This document shows positions 9,658 to 18,395 of a stretch of DNA of 64,000 bases, piece after piece. Where the stretch lies: positions 186,001 to 250,000 of the forward strand of contig NZ_JSEO01000002.1 in the NCBI RefSeq assembly GCF_001624705.1. Direction: 5' to 3'. The notes below the pieces were generated by a model. The model had not been told where the DNA came from and did no database searches. It saw nothing but the letters and a program-made list of their open reading frames with translations. The translations under genes were made by a program, and so were the position numbers. Source of the stretch: Marinomonas sp. SBI8L (GTDB lineage Bacteria > Pseudomonadota > Gammaproteobacteria > Pseudomonadales > Marinomonadaceae). Positions within the stretch are counted from its first letter, which is position 1. The number at the start of each line of letters is the position of its first letter.

Positions 9658-9944
9658 GACCTTAAAGCCTGTAAGTAAATATATCGATGTATTCTAGTAA
9701 TGATGATGTAGATTAAATTTAGGCAGCAGTATATTCTGCTGATTTTTTAAATGCAAATAGTTATCATTTGATAAGTTGTTTTAATGCCTTATCTAGAACA
9801 AGAAGTGCAGAAATAAGTGGTTTTTGTCCTTTATTAGAATTATGAATGAAAACCTTTGCTAGTTCCTAAAGCTTAAATAGATTGTTTCATTGTTTAAGGC
9901 AGCATAATATTTTGCATAAATATGTTAGCTATTTTGAAGCCAAG

Positions 9945-10808
9945 TTAACCCAGTGCTTGACTCGCTAAGCCGATGGTATGGATGTCACTCTTAGGAATAG
10001 GTAGGTTACCACGAACCATTTTTGTGGCTGTTTCATGTAAATTTAGGCCTGTACTTTTTATAAAGTCTTTAAAAACGCCTGAGTCTAAATAGGTATCTAT
10101 TCTTACGAACTCATCTTTAAGGTTATTTAAAAGAGGGCTTACGAGTTCAATCGCCTGTTCTTGGCTTTTCGCGATAATAGGCCCAATGACATAGCCGCGG
10201 CCAAACTTTCGACAAAGAGCAAACCCAGTTATTTCACCATTATGTCGAATTAATCTACCTTGTGAGTTTGCTAAAAGTTGCGAGATGATTCCATCACGTG
10301 AGAACCCCATTGCTGCATTATCAAGCTGTTTAATCTCATCATGATCTAAAACCTGTATTTCTTCTGAACAACGCGAAGTACTCGGTAAATGCTTAACATA
10401 GCCGTTATGGTGGTAAACATTTTGAATAACCTTAAAATCCAAACTTAAACAAAGGGGAAGAGAGTCTCTTGTGGCTACTAATAAAACATTACGATTACCA
10501 ATTTGGTTTTGAACATGTTCGGCAAGCCAGCGGCCAGCGCCAAGGGCTTGTAATCTAGGGGAGGAGATTCCCATGCCGACACTGGCAAAATTTTCATCAT
10601 AGGAAAACCACATCATTGAAGAGACGAGCCTTCCTATCAAGTCATGAATAACAAAACCTTCGCCTAACTTTAGAAGCTCTGCCCAGTCTGCATCTCTATG
10701 TGGCCAACGTACTGAAAGGGATAGTTCGTGTAATTTTGGAATGTCATTCAACTGCATCTTTGCAATTTTAACTTCATATTCATTTAGTAATTTATCTTTA
10801 GATAGCAT
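9945..10808 (-). CDS. Two-domain GNAT-family N-acetyltransferase
   Basis: A 287-residue cytosolic protein. Residues about 12-140 form one GNAT domain with an acetyl-CoA loop region SSPRLQALGAGRWLAEHV. Residues about 150-275 are a second, more diverged GNAT-like half (GEITGFALCRKFGRGYVIGPIIA). This arrangement is seen in many uncharacterised bacterial acetyltransferases; the acceptor is unknown. It is divergent from the iron ABC operon across a 212-base gap with two Fur-box-like sequences, so iron control is plausible. That is inference from position. It lacks the features of the siderophore-type acetyltransferase at 20791. Confidence 0.75.
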   Translation of the reverse strand: MLSKDKLLNEYEVKIAKMQLNDIPKLHELSLSVRWPHRDADWAELLKLGEGFVIHDLIGRLVSSMMWFSYDENFASVGMGISSPRLQALGAGRWLAEHVQNQIGNRNVLLVATRDSLPLCLSLDFKVIQNVYHHNGYVKHLPSTSRCSEEIQVLDHDEIKQLDNAAMGFSRDGIISQLLANSQGRLIRHNGEITGFALCRKFGRGYVIGPIIAKSQEQAIELVSPLLNNLKDEFVRIDTYLDSGVFKDFIKSTGLNLHETATKMVRGNLPIPKSDIHTIGLASQALG

Positions 10809-10900
10809 TGAATGACAGTCTCCGAAGCCCAGCTATTATTTTTGTATCAGCATTTTGACAGCATTATATATCAACAACTTATGTTTTTCTGCTGATTGAA

Positions 10901-10919
10901 AATAAGAATCAGTATCATT
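10901..10919. promoter_or_regulatory. Candidate Fur box (weaker)
   Basis: AATAAGAATCAGTATCATT resembles the 19-bp Fur consensus (11 of 19 positions in the best frame). It lies in the gap between the GNAT gene and the iron ABC operon. Confidence 0.45.
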
Positions 10920-10957
10920 GTTCGTAAACTGAGTGGCATTCAAAATAATCTGCTGTT

Positions 10958-10976
10958 GGGAATGATTATTATTAAC
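10958..10976. promoter_or_regulatory. Candidate Fur box of the iron ABC operon
   Basis: GGGAATGATTATTATTAAC matches 14 of 19 positions of the Fur consensus GATAATGATAATCATTATC, 44 bases before the ATG of the binding-protein gene. This position would occlude the promoter when iron is plentiful. Confidence 0.6.
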
Positions 10977-11020
10977 GCTCTAACTAACCCAAAACTTTAA
11001 CTTCCTATGGAGTACCTTAA

Positions 11021-12142
11021 ATGTCCCAAATAAAACGGCATTTTACTTTATTTATTCTTGCCTTAGTGGCGCTCTTTTCTTTTGCTAATACTGCATCAGC
11101 CAAACCTCAAGAGTTGACTGATATTTTAGGAAGAAAAGTAACAGTAGATTTGCCAGCAAAACGTGTACTTCTAGGCTTTTATTATGCTGATTACATGGCT
11201 ATTGGTGGCGTAAAAGCATTTGATAATGTTGTTGGCTTCTCTAAAGATGTTTGGACAGTCTGGACGCCAAAGAGCTGGGATATGTTCGCAAAGGCTGTTC
11301 CTCAACTTCAAAACATCGCCGACGTAGGTGAAGTTGAAGCAGGTACATTCTCTATTGAAAAGCTGCTGTCGCTTAAGCCTGAAGTCGTGATTTTAGCTGA
11401 TTGGCAGTTTAAAGCCCTTGGACCGGATGCTGATCGTATAGAAGCAGCAGGCATTCCAATCGTGGTGGTGGATTACAATGCTCAGACTATTGAAAGACAT
11501 GTTAAAAGCACATTGTTGCTAGGACAAATTGCAGGTGAAGAAGCTCGCGCTAAAAAAATGGCAAATGAATACCAGACAAATGCCAACATGATTGCTGAGC
11601 GAATTTCACAAGATGGTCGCACTCGTCCACGTGCTTACATCGAATTTGGTAAAAAAGGCCCTAATGACTATAGCTTCACCTATGGTAAAAACATGTGGGG
11701 TGCATTAGTGACGCTAGCTGGTGGTGATAATATTGCCATTCCTTATGTAGAGTGGTGGGGACCAATGAACCCAGAACAAGTACTCACTTCGCAACCTGAA
11801 GTGATCTTTATTTCAGGGCGAGAAACTGAATTGAATAAGAATAAAGAAGCACTTGTTATGGGTGTTGATATTCCAAAAGATGAAGCATTAAGACGCCTTA
11901 AAGGCTTTGAAAAGCGCACGGGTTGGTCTGAGCTACCTGCCATTCAAAATAAGAACCTATTTGCGCTTTATCAGGGGGCATCACGAACTTTGTCTGACCA
12001 AGCTATGATTCAGTATATGGCAAAAGCCATGTACCCAGATTTGTTCTCAGATCTAAACCCGAATCAAACATACCTTGATTTCCATAAGAAATATCTTCCT
12101 GTCATTCCTGAAGGCACCTTTGTGTTATCAGTTAAAGATTAA
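11021..12142 (+). CDS. Iron-siderophore ABC transporter, periplasmic binding protein
   Basis: A 373-residue protein with a Sec signal peptide (FILALVALFSFANTASA, cleavage near residue 28). The mature part is a TroA/FecB-like periplasmic binding protein with a rigid helical backbone: DILGRKVTVDLPAKRVLL at the N-terminal strand, IEKLLSLKPEVVILAD at about 120-135, and PEQVLTSQPEVIFISG at about 250-265. It should deliver ferric siderophore, haem or a related iron complex to the permease. It is the first gene of an operon with permease, ATPase, cupredoxin and ATP-grasp genes, preceded by two Fur-like boxes. The ligand is not determined by the sequence; the siderophore made by the NRPS locus 5 kb away is one candidate. 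Confidence 0.85.
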   Translation: MSQIKRHFTLFILALVALFSFANTASAKPQELTDILGRKVTVDLPAKRVLLGFYYADYMAIGGVKAFDNVVGFSKDVWTVWTPKSWDMFAKAVPQLQNIADVGEVEAGTFSIEKLLSLKPEVVILADWQFKALGPDADRIEAAGIPIVVVDYNAQTIERHVKSTLLLGQIAGEEARAKKMANEYQTNANMIAERISQDGRTRPRAYIEFGKKGPNDYSFTYGKNMWGALVTLAGGDNIAIPYVEWWGPMNPEQVLTSQPEVIFISGRETELNKNKEALVMGVDIPKDEALRRLKGFEKRTGWSELPAIQNKNLFALYQGASRTLSDQAMIQYMAKAMYPDLFSDLNPNQTYLDFHKKYLPVIPEGTFVLSVKD

Positions 12143-12161
12143 TTATTTTGAGTTTGATTGA

Positions 12162-13205
12162 ATGTCTTTAGAGTTTGAAGTAATCCAATCAGCAATCAAG
12201 AACCAACGTCGTAGTGAAATACGACGTTGGCGTATTGTGCTGATATTTGTGTTTGTCTGCCTTGCAAGTTTAACCTTGGATATTGCAACTGGCCCCTCTA
12301 TGTTATCTCCCTCAGAGGTCTTAAATGCCTTGTTGTTAGCGGATGATGTTGAAGCAATGACTAAGGTTATTGTGTTTGATTTTCGATTACCTATGGCGTT
12401 AATGGCGTTGAGTGTTGGGGCGGCATTAGGTGTTGGCGGTGCAGAGATTCAAACCTTGTTAAATAACCCAATGGCCAGCCCTTACACTTTAGGTTTGGCT
12501 GCAGCGGCTGGGTTAGGTGCCTCTATTGTTATCGCTTTTGGTAGTTTTGGTTTGCCACTGACTTTAGCCGTGCCAATCGGTGCTTTTGCCATGACTATGG
12601 TTGCAGCAGGGATATTATTTATTTTTGCATCGATTAAACGTTTATCGTCAGAAATGCTGGTACTTGCGGGTATCGCATTATTATTTTTATTCCAATCTGG
12701 TTTATCGCTTGTTCAATATTTATCCGCACCTGAAGTAAGCCAACAGATCTTGTTCTGGTTATTTGGCAGTCTAACCAAGGCTACTTGGGAGAATTTGTTT
12801 GTTACTTCCGTCATAACGGCTATTTGCATTAGCCTTTTGTTTAAAGACGCTTGGAAACTAACCGCGTTAAAAATGGGAGAAGAAAGAGCAGCAAGTTTGG
12901 GTGTTGATACAAAAAAGCTTAGGTTAAGAGTACTTTTTTTAGTCGCCGTGATGACCGCGGTTGCGATTAGTTTTGTTGGTGTTATTGGCTTTATTGGGCT
13001 TGTTGCTCCTCATGTTGCGCGCATGCTTGTTGGTGAAGACCAGCGATTCTTTTTGCCGCTTTCAATGGTGATTGGTGCTGCATTCTTATCTGCTGCCTCT
13101 GTGTTATCAAAAGTCTTGGTGCCTGGTGCGCTTTTCCCTGTCGGTATTGTGACGTCTTTTATCGGTGTTCCTTTCTTCTTTTGGATTATGTTAAGTAAAA
13201 AATGA
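12162..13205 (+). CDS. FecCD-family ABC transporter permease
   Basis: A 347-residue integral inner-membrane protein with about nine to ten hydrophobic helices. It shows FecCD/BtuC family signatures: RLPMALMALSVGAALGVGGAEIQTLLNNPMASPYTLGL in short pieces near residues 70-110, and the coupling segment GFIGLVAPHVARMLVG at about 275-290. A dimer of this subunit forms the channel for iron complexes. It begins 19 bases after the binding-protein stop and overlaps the ATPase start by four bases, consistent with translational coupling. Confidence 0.9.
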   Translation: MSLEFEVIQSAIKNQRRSEIRRWRIVLIFVFVCLASLTLDIATGPSMLSPSEVLNALLLADDVEAMTKVIVFDFRLPMALMALSVGAALGVGGAEIQTLLNNPMASPYTLGLAAAAGLGASIVIAFGSFGLPLTLAVPIGAFAMTMVAAGILFIFASIKRLSSEMLVLAGIALLFLFQSGLSLVQYLSAPEVSQQILFWLFGSLTKATWENLFVTSVITAICISLLFKDAWKLTALKMGEERAASLGVDTKKLRLRVLFLVAVMTAVAISFVGVIGFIGLVAPHVARMLVGEDQRFFLPLSMVIGAAFLSAASVLSKVLVPGALFPVGIVTSFIGVPFFFWIMLSKK

Positions 13206-13987
13206 GCAATTTAAACCTTAAAAAACTAACCATAGTTCGTGGAAAAACACACACAGCGAGAGAACTGTCACTCACATTTGAAAAGGGTAAAATTTACGCC
13301 ATTTTAGGGCCAAATGGCGCTGGTAAATCAACGCTTCTAAAAGCCATATTTGGTGATGTTAGCCTTCGTAAAGGTGAAATCGAATATCAAGATAAAACAT
13401 TGTATAAAACCCGATTAGGGGAATGGCGTAAACCCATTGGGTATATGCCTCAAGATACTTATGTGTCTGCTAACTTGACAGCACTAGATGTGGTTTTATT
13501 GGGTAAACTTGATAGCCTTTCGATGCATCTGAATGAAAGTACGCTACAAGCTGCTCTTAAAGTCATGGAGAAAGTTGGTTGTTTAGACCTTGCTCAAAGG
13601 GATATTCAGAGTCTAAGTGGTGGTCAGAGACAACTTATCTTGTTTGCCCAAGTGTTATTAGGTTCGCCTGATATTTTGATGCTTGATGAACCTGTTAGCG
13701 CTCTGGATATGTATCACCAAAGCGTATTACTTGAGCATGTCTATCAAGAAACGAAAAAGCGCGGCCTGATCACCATAATGGTTATCCACGATTTAAGTTT
13801 GGCAGCTCAATATGCTGATGAATTAATTCTACTTAAAAACGGCACAATTAGAGCGCAAGGCTCACCTTCTAAAGTGTTAACCCCAGATAAAGTTGCTGAA
13901 GTCTATAAGGTCGATATTGAACGGCTTTTTGACAGTAATGGCACACCTGTTATCCAGCCTAAACGCGCTTCAAGCACTCACTGTTAA
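13202..13987 (+). CDS. ABC transporter ATPase, FecE/FepC type
   Basis: A 261-residue ATPase. Walker A GPNGAGKST (about residues 37-45), Q-loop in YMPQDT (about 89), signature LSGGQRQ (about 138-144), Walker B ILMLDEPVSALD (about 157-168) and switch His in VIHDLS (about 194) are all intact. It powers the FecCD-type permease encoded just upstream. The ATG overlaps the permease stop. A 29-base gap then leads to the cupredoxin gene, so the operon probably continues. Confidence 0.92.
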   Translation: MSNLNLKKLTIVRGKTHTARELSLTFEKGKIYAILGPNGAGKSTLLKAIFGDVSLRKGEIEYQDKTLYKTRLGEWRKPIGYMPQDTYVSANLTALDVVLLGKLDSLSMHLNESTLQAALKVMEKVGCLDLAQRDIQSLSGGQRQLILFAQVLLGSPDILMLDEPVSALDMYHQSVLLEHVYQETKKRGLITIMVIHDLSLAAQYADELILLKNGTIRAQGSPSKVLTPDKVAEVYKVDIERLFDSNGTPVIQPKRASSTHC

Positions 13988-14016
13988 TCATTTATAAAGG
14001 TATTTCTAAGGACTTT

Positions 14017-14472
14017 ATGATGTATAAATTAGTCATAACATTACTCTTGTTAGCTAGCTATAACTTGGCTAATGCAGCAGATTACGAAATCAAAATGTTA
14101 GATTTTGGCAAAGATAAGGGCATGGTGTTTGAACCCGGTTTTTTATCTGTATTGCCAAGAGATACCATTAAGTTTATTCCAACTTCTAGCGGCCATTTTG
14201 TTCGAAGCTCACAGGTACCAGAGGGTGTTTCGCCATGGCAAAGTAAAATGGATGAAGTGTTTACTGTGACTGTTACAAAAGAGGGCGTTTATGTTTACTA
14301 CTGTCCACCGCATCTAAGTATGGCAATGGTGGGGGTGATTCAAGTCGGCGAAGCTCAAATTGAATCTAAAGATGAGTTGATGGATGCAATGTCTTCATTT
14401 AATCGTCGCCACTTGATGAATAAGAAGCGTTTATGGACTTATATAGAACAGATTGAGTGGACTAAAAAGTGA
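14017..14472 (+). CDS. Pseudoazurin/plastocyanin-like cupredoxin
   Basis: A 151-residue periplasmic protein with a signal peptide (LVITLLLLASYNLANA, cleavage near residue 20). It has all four type-1 copper ligands: His in the SGHFVRS segment (about residue 68) and Cys, His and Met in YYCPPHLSMAM (about 109-116). It should be a blue-copper electron carrier. The C-terminal 35 residues, after the beta-sandwich, are polar and basic. Its place between an iron ABC ATPase and an ATP-grasp gene, overlapping the latter by four bases, suggests a role in periplasmic redox handling of iron or copper during uptake. That role is inference; pseudoazurins more often serve denitrification enzymes, and none are here. 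Confidence 0.8.
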   Translation: MMYKLVITLLLLASYNLANAADYEIKMLDFGKDKGMVFEPGFLSVLPRDTIKFIPTSSGHFVRSSQVPEGVSPWQSKMDEVFTVTVTKEGVYVYYCPPHLSMAMVGVIQVGEAQIESKDELMDAMSSFNRRHLMNKKRLWTYIEQIEWTKK

Positions 14473-15320
14473 TTGTTATTGCAACCTGTAATCAATATCC
14501 ACAAATCTTTCTCGGCCTAAAGCTGATAGTAGATGCATTAACGCGCAAAGGGGAAGTGGTTAGGTGTATCCCTTGGCAGGAAGAAGACTTAAGTGTGTTT
14601 TGTCAGGCTAAGTATGTATTACCACTTTGTGCTTGGGATTACGCCAAAACACCTGAAGACTTTAAAGACTGGTTAATGAAAGTCAAAAATGGGGGAGGAA
14701 AACTTTTAAATTCCCCAGACATTATTTTGCAAAATATGAATAAAACTTATTTGTTAGAACTTGCGAATAAAGGCGTAAACGTAACGCCGAGCTGCTTTCT
14801 TAAAAAGCCATCGTTAGACAAAGTAGAGTCGATTAAATTGTCTCATCATTGGGACGATATGGTGCTCAAACCTGTTTATGGACAAAGTGGTAATTTAGTG
14901 ACTCGTTATTCAAACGCCATAACGAACCAAGATGAGGTGTTTAAAAGTGACGGGGGCATTTTGGTTCAACCCTTTATCCCAGAAATAAAATCGAATGGTG
15001 AGCTCGCCATTTGTTTTATTAATGGTATTTACTCCCATTCTGTATGTCGCATGCCTGCGAGTGATGATTGGCGGGCTAATACAAAATACAAAGTCAGTGT
15101 TAAGCCAATTGACCTTGATGAAAAGGTAATTGAACAAGCACGATCTAGTTTATCTTATCTAGATGAGATGCCTTTGTACGCCAGAGTAGACGGCATAATA
15201 GTGAATGAAAACTTTATGCTCTCAGAGTTAGAGCTGATAGAACCGGCATTGTTTTTCGAGCTGGTGGAAGATATTAACCAAACAGGGTTTGATAGACTCA
15301 TTAGCCATTTAGCTGGCTAA
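14469..15320 (+). CDS. ATP-grasp family ligase-like protein
   Basis: A 283-residue cytosolic protein starting at a GTG inside the GTGA overlap with the cupredoxin stop. ATP-grasp features are visible: a lid/binding Lys in DDMVLKPVYGQSGNLV (about residues 133-147), ILVQPFIPEI (about 161-170), and metal-binding acidic residues in the C-terminal ARVDGIIVNENFMLSELELIEP (in pieces, about 236-258). The N-terminal domain resembles the RimK/DcsG-like ligases, which join a carboxylate to an amine through an acylphosphate. The substrate is unknown. Being last in an iron-uptake operon it could make or modify a metal ligand, but no evidence decides this. Confidence 0.7.
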   Translation: MIVIATCNQYPQIFLGLKLIVDALTRKGEVVRCIPWQEEDLSVFCQAKYVLPLCAWDYAKTPEDFKDWLMKVKNGGGKLLNSPDIILQNMNKTYLLELANKGVNVTPSCFLKKPSLDKVESIKLSHHWDDMVLKPVYGQSGNLVTRYSNAITNQDEVFKSDGGILVQPFIPEIKSNGELAICFINGIYSHSVCRMPASDDWRANTKYKVSVKPIDLDEKVIEQARSSLSYLDEMPLYARVDGIIVNENFMLSELELIEPALFFELVEDINQTGFDRLISHLAG

Positions 15321-15327
15321 TGAGTCT
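15294..15327 (+). terminator. Terminator overlapping the ATP-grasp stop codon
   Basis: A perfect 14-bp stem, AGACTCATTAGCCA (15294-15307) with TGGCTAATGAGTCT (15314-15327), then ATTTGTTTTGTT. The stop codon is inside the stem. It closes the iron ABC operon. Confidence 0.75.
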
Positions 15328-15342
15328 ATTTGTTTTGTTCGA

Positions 15343-16224
15343 TTACAAGGTTAGCCTCACTTGTATGAAATCAATAAATGCTGTGATGCGTTTGGCGACA
15401 CTTGACGATTTATAATAAACAGCCTGAATTTGTTCTCTTCCTGTATTTATCAACTTTTCTTCTTCGAGTATTGAGATAAGACGGCCTGCTTCAAGATCTT
15501 TTTTGATCATAAAGCCTGATAAACAAGCAATGCCATTCCCCGCTATTGCTAATTGTCTGACCGTTTCGCCATTACTAGATGTCATTATAGGGTTAATGTA
15601 TTTAAAGCCTTTTAAAGGCCATTGATTGAGTATTTTGGGGCCATTAAAGCCGATGCAATCATGATTGATAAGGTCTGCTTGATCTTTAGGCGTTCCACGT
15701 CTCGCTAGGTAATCAAGGGAAGCAACCATGTATAAAGGGCTTTTGCCAAGAGCCCTTGCTTGTAAACTAGAGTCTGCTAATTCTCCAATACGAATGGCCA
15801 AATCGGTTTTCTTTTCGACTAAATCGACAAAGCCCTCATTTGATGTCAATTCAAGTTGTATATCAGGATATTCTTGGTGAAATTCTTGAATCAAAGGTAC
15901 TAATTGATGGAATATAAATGGACTAGCGGCATCAACACGCAGTTGGCCTTTTGGTAAATCTTGACTAGATATCACATCATTTTCAGTTTGCTGAATATGC
16001 TTTAAACCTTGCCTTACCCCTTCTACAAACCGTCTACCTTCATCAGTTAGCTCAACGCGACGAGTTGTTCGATTGAAGAGAGACACCTTTAATTGCTTTT
16101 CTATTTTACTCACTGATCGAGACACTCGTGCAACTTGTATATCTAATGTTTGTGCTGCAGCAGAGAAACCACCCGTATCCACAACAGTAAGTAAAATCTC
16201 TAAATCATCAGAGCGAGTCAGCAT
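15343..16224 (-). CDS. LysR-family transcriptional regulator
   Basis: A 293-residue protein of normal LysR length. Winged helix-turn-helix at residues about 1-60 (DTGGFSAAAQTLDIQVARVSR, then FNRTTRRVELTDEGRRF in pieces) and a C-terminal substrate-binding domain (LPKGQLRVDAASPFIFHQLVPL onward). It is divergent from the MFS transporter gene, 194 bases away, the common layout in which the LysR protein controls its neighbour. The MFS and GST genes are the likely targets; the effector is unknown. Confidence 0.88.
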   Translation of the reverse strand: MLTRSDDLEILLTVVDTGGFSAAAQTLDIQVARVSRSVSKIEKQLKVSLFNRTTRRVELTDEGRRFVEGVRQGLKHIQQTENDVISSQDLPKGQLRVDAASPFIFHQLVPLIQEFHQEYPDIQLELTSNEGFVDLVEKKTDLAIRIGELADSSLQARALGKSPLYMVASLDYLARRGTPKDQADLINHDCIGFNGPKILNQWPLKGFKYINPIMTSSNGETVRQLAIAGNGIACLSGFMIKKDLEAGRLISILEEEKLINTGREQIQAVYYKSSSVAKRITAFIDFIQVRLTL

Positions 16225-16418
16225 TATTGATTACTCATAAAAAACTTGAATGAGTAACCTCTCATTTTATTGTTAAAATGACAAATATAATTTGTAGTAA
16301 ACACTGTTTTTAACAATATTTATGGTGCGCATAATCCTCCTTCTTAAATGAATCACCTAGATCAAAAGTTTATTTTTTATCTAATTGGTTTTAAAACTCT
16401 GAATTAGGATTATGAATT

Positions 16419-17615
16419 ATGCCCCTTGCTCTTTTTGCATTGACGCTTAGCGCTTTTGCTATTGGAACTACGGAATTTGTGATTGTTGGCTTGATACCGA
16501 CAATGGCAAATGACTTAAATGTTACTTTGCCCTCAGCTGGCTTGTTAGTCAGCTTATATGCATTAGGTGTGGCTTTTGGTGCCCCTGCCTTAACTGCATT
16601 ATCAGGTAGATGGAATCGTAAAACAGTATTAGTAAGCATCATGGCACTCTTTGTTATGGGGAATTTACTCGCTTGGCAAGCGCCAAATTACACGGTGCTT
16701 GTCATTGCTCGCATTTTAACCGGGCTTGCACATGGGGTGTTTTTCTCGATTGGCTCTACTATTGCGACAGGTCTTGTTTCAAAAGAGAAGGCTGCTAGTG
16801 CCATTGCAATTATGTTTACAGGTTTGACAGTAGCACTCGTTACAGGCGTACCTCTAGGGACTTATATAGGTCAAAATTTTGGCTGGCAATCAAGCTTTTT
16901 AATTGTATCGATACTTGGCTTAATCTCTTTAGTAGGCAGTGTTTTTCTAGTGCCTAACAACTTAAAGCTGTCAGCGCCAATACAATTATCATCACAGCTT
17001 AAGGTGCTGTTAGAACCCAGGTTATTGTTAGTTTATGCCATTACCGCATTAGGTTACGGAGGTACTTTTACTGCCTTCACATTTCTTGCGCCTATTTTAG
17101 AAAATGTAACGGGTTTTCACGCAAGTTCAATCAGCTTAATCATGTTGATATATGGTGTATCTGTTGCTTTTGGAAATATTGTTGGTGGAAAAATGGCTGA
17201 TAAACTTGGCCCTATTAAGGCTTTAACAATTATCTTCTCTGGATTGGCCTGTATCTTACTCATTTTTAATCTTGTCGCTTTCCATCCTATTGCAACTTTA
17301 ATTTCTGTTGTCATTTGGGGGGCATTTGCCTTTGGAAATGTACCTGGCTTGCAAGTTTATGTAGTTAACTTAGCCGAAAAATATACGCCAGATGCGGTAG
17401 ATGTTGCCTCTGGTTTAAATATTGCGGCTTTTAATTTAGGCATTGCTTTGGGTTCTTGGGGTGGTGGTTTAATTTTATCTAATGCAGGCTTGATACATAC
17501 ACCCTGGGTGGGTGCTGTGATTGTAATGATTGCCTTAGGACTAACTCGATTAAGTGGCAGGCTAGATAATAGGAATCATCTACAGATGAAGAGTGAGTTA
17601 AACGCTACTCAATAA
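16419..17615 (+). CDS. MFS transporter, DHA1 drug/arabinose-efflux type
   Basis: A 398-residue inner-membrane protein with 12 predicted helices. It has the DHA1 family start (LTLSAFAIGTTEFVIVGLIP), motif A-like GRWNRKTVLV after helix 2, and the motif C region TGVPLGTYIGQNFGWQ. It resembles the AraJ/YdhP branch, which exports sugars, drugs or metabolites by proton antiport. AGGA lies about ten bases before the ATG. It is divergent from a LysR gene and followed 91 bases later by a GST gene, a grouping typical of detoxification. The substrate is not determined. Confidence 0.85.
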   Translation: MPLALFALTLSAFAIGTTEFVIVGLIPTMANDLNVTLPSAGLLVSLYALGVAFGAPALTALSGRWNRKTVLVSIMALFVMGNLLAWQAPNYTVLVIARILTGLAHGVFFSIGSTIATGLVSKEKAASAIAIMFTGLTVALVTGVPLGTYIGQNFGWQSSFLIVSILGLISLVGSVFLVPNNLKLSAPIQLSSQLKVLLEPRLLLVYAITALGYGGTFTAFTFLAPILENVTGFHASSISLIMLIYGVSVAFGNIVGGKMADKLGPIKALTIIFSGLACILLIFNLVAFHPIATLISVVIWGAFAFGNVPGLQVYVVNLAEKYTPDAVDVASGLNIAAFNLGIALGSWGGGLILSNAGLIHTPWVGAVIVMIALGLTRLSGRLDNRNHLQMKSELNATQ

Positions 17616-17706
17616 TGAGTGTTTGTAAGCTCTCTTGAAATCATTCGTTTTGCCCTGATTATCTGTACTTGAAATTCAATTAAAAAGTCATTTAAAAGGA
17701 CCTAAT

Positions 17707-18315
17707 ATGTTAGTTGTGCACCATTTAAATCAGTCTCGTTCTAAACGTGTTCTTTGGCTACTTGAAGAGCTAGGTATGCCATATGAACGCATTGATCATG
17801 AACGAGATCCTGTAACGCGTTTGGCGCCAGCTAGCTTAAAAGCCATTCACCCTTTAGCAAAAGCACCTATTGTTCAGGATGGTGAAATTACCTTGTGTGA
17901 ATCCAGTACCGTGTTTGAATACATTCTTGATCAAGATAGCGAAGGGCGATTAAGACCTAACAAAGAGACTAAGGAATATTATCAGTATTTAGAGTGGTCT
18001 CATTTCGCTGAAGGCTCATTAGCCTTACCTGTTATGTGTAAGTTGTTTATGGGGCTGGAGGAAAGAGCGGGAAATCAAGCGATGGACGGTTATATTGCCA
18101 AAGAGATCACGTTAGATTTTGGCTATATTGAATCCGTATTGGCTGAACGTGATTATTTCGCAGGCAGTGAATTTACTGGCGCAGATATTATGATGACTAT
18201 TATGTTAGAAATCTCCGCTAGCTTAGGTTTACTTGACGGTTTTACTCATACAAGATCTTATCTTGATAAGGTTCAAACACGTCCGGCTTACCTAAAAGCA
18301 GCGGCGCTTGGTTAG
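17707..18315 (+). CDS. Glutathione S-transferase family protein
   Basis: A 202-residue cytosolic protein. The N-terminal thioredoxin-like half contains SRSKRVLWLLEELGMPYE (about residues 9-26), a cis-Pro site LAKAPIVQD (about 53-61) and the glutathione-contacting ESST (about 67-70). The C-terminal half is all-helical (FAGSEFTGADIMMTI near 153-167). The family conjugates or reduces electrophiles using glutathione. AAAGGA precedes the ATG. It shares the orientation of the MFS gene and may be controlled by the same LysR protein. Confidence 0.88.
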   Translation: MLVVHHLNQSRSKRVLWLLEELGMPYERIDHERDPVTRLAPASLKAIHPLAKAPIVQDGEITLCESSTVFEYILDQDSEGRLRPNKETKEYYQYLEWSHFAEGSLALPVMCKLFMGLEERAGNQAMDGYIAKEITLDFGYIESVLAERDYFAGSEFTGADIMMTIMLEISASLGLLDGFTHTRSYLDKVQTRPAYLKAAALG

Positions 18316-18341
18316 TAAATAGCGGCTATTATGCTTCATAA

Positions 18342-18376
18342 AAAAGCACCATCAAGTTACCCTTGATGGTGCTTTT
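18342..18376. terminator. Bidirectional terminator
   Basis: A 15-bp perfect stem, AAAAGCACCATCAAG (18342-18356) with CTTGATGGTGCTTTT (18362-18376), flanked by A on the left and T on the right. It ends both the rightward GST gene and the leftward siderophore operon. Confidence 0.88.
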
Positions 18377-18395
18377 CTCTATGATGAAACAGAGT

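Noticed and set aside
9753-9771. GCAAATAGTTATCATTTGA as a Fur box upstream of the Lrp-type gene
   Set aside because: Only about 11 of 19 positions match and the adjacent gene has no iron link. Reported boxes elsewhere are better or better placed.
9945-10808. Double-GNAT protein as part of siderophore synthesis
   Set aside because: It lacks IucB/AlcB family features, is 10 kb away and is divergent from the iron importer. A siderophore-type acetyltransferase is already present at 20791.
16324-16349. GGTGCGCATAA followed by TTAAAT, resembling a chromosomal dif/Xer site
   Set aside because: The left arm matches the XerC half perfectly, but the right arm is two bases short and only the terminal TTAAAT agrees. 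An 11-base chance match is not negligible in this much sequence, and the spot is the LysR-MFS promoter gap.
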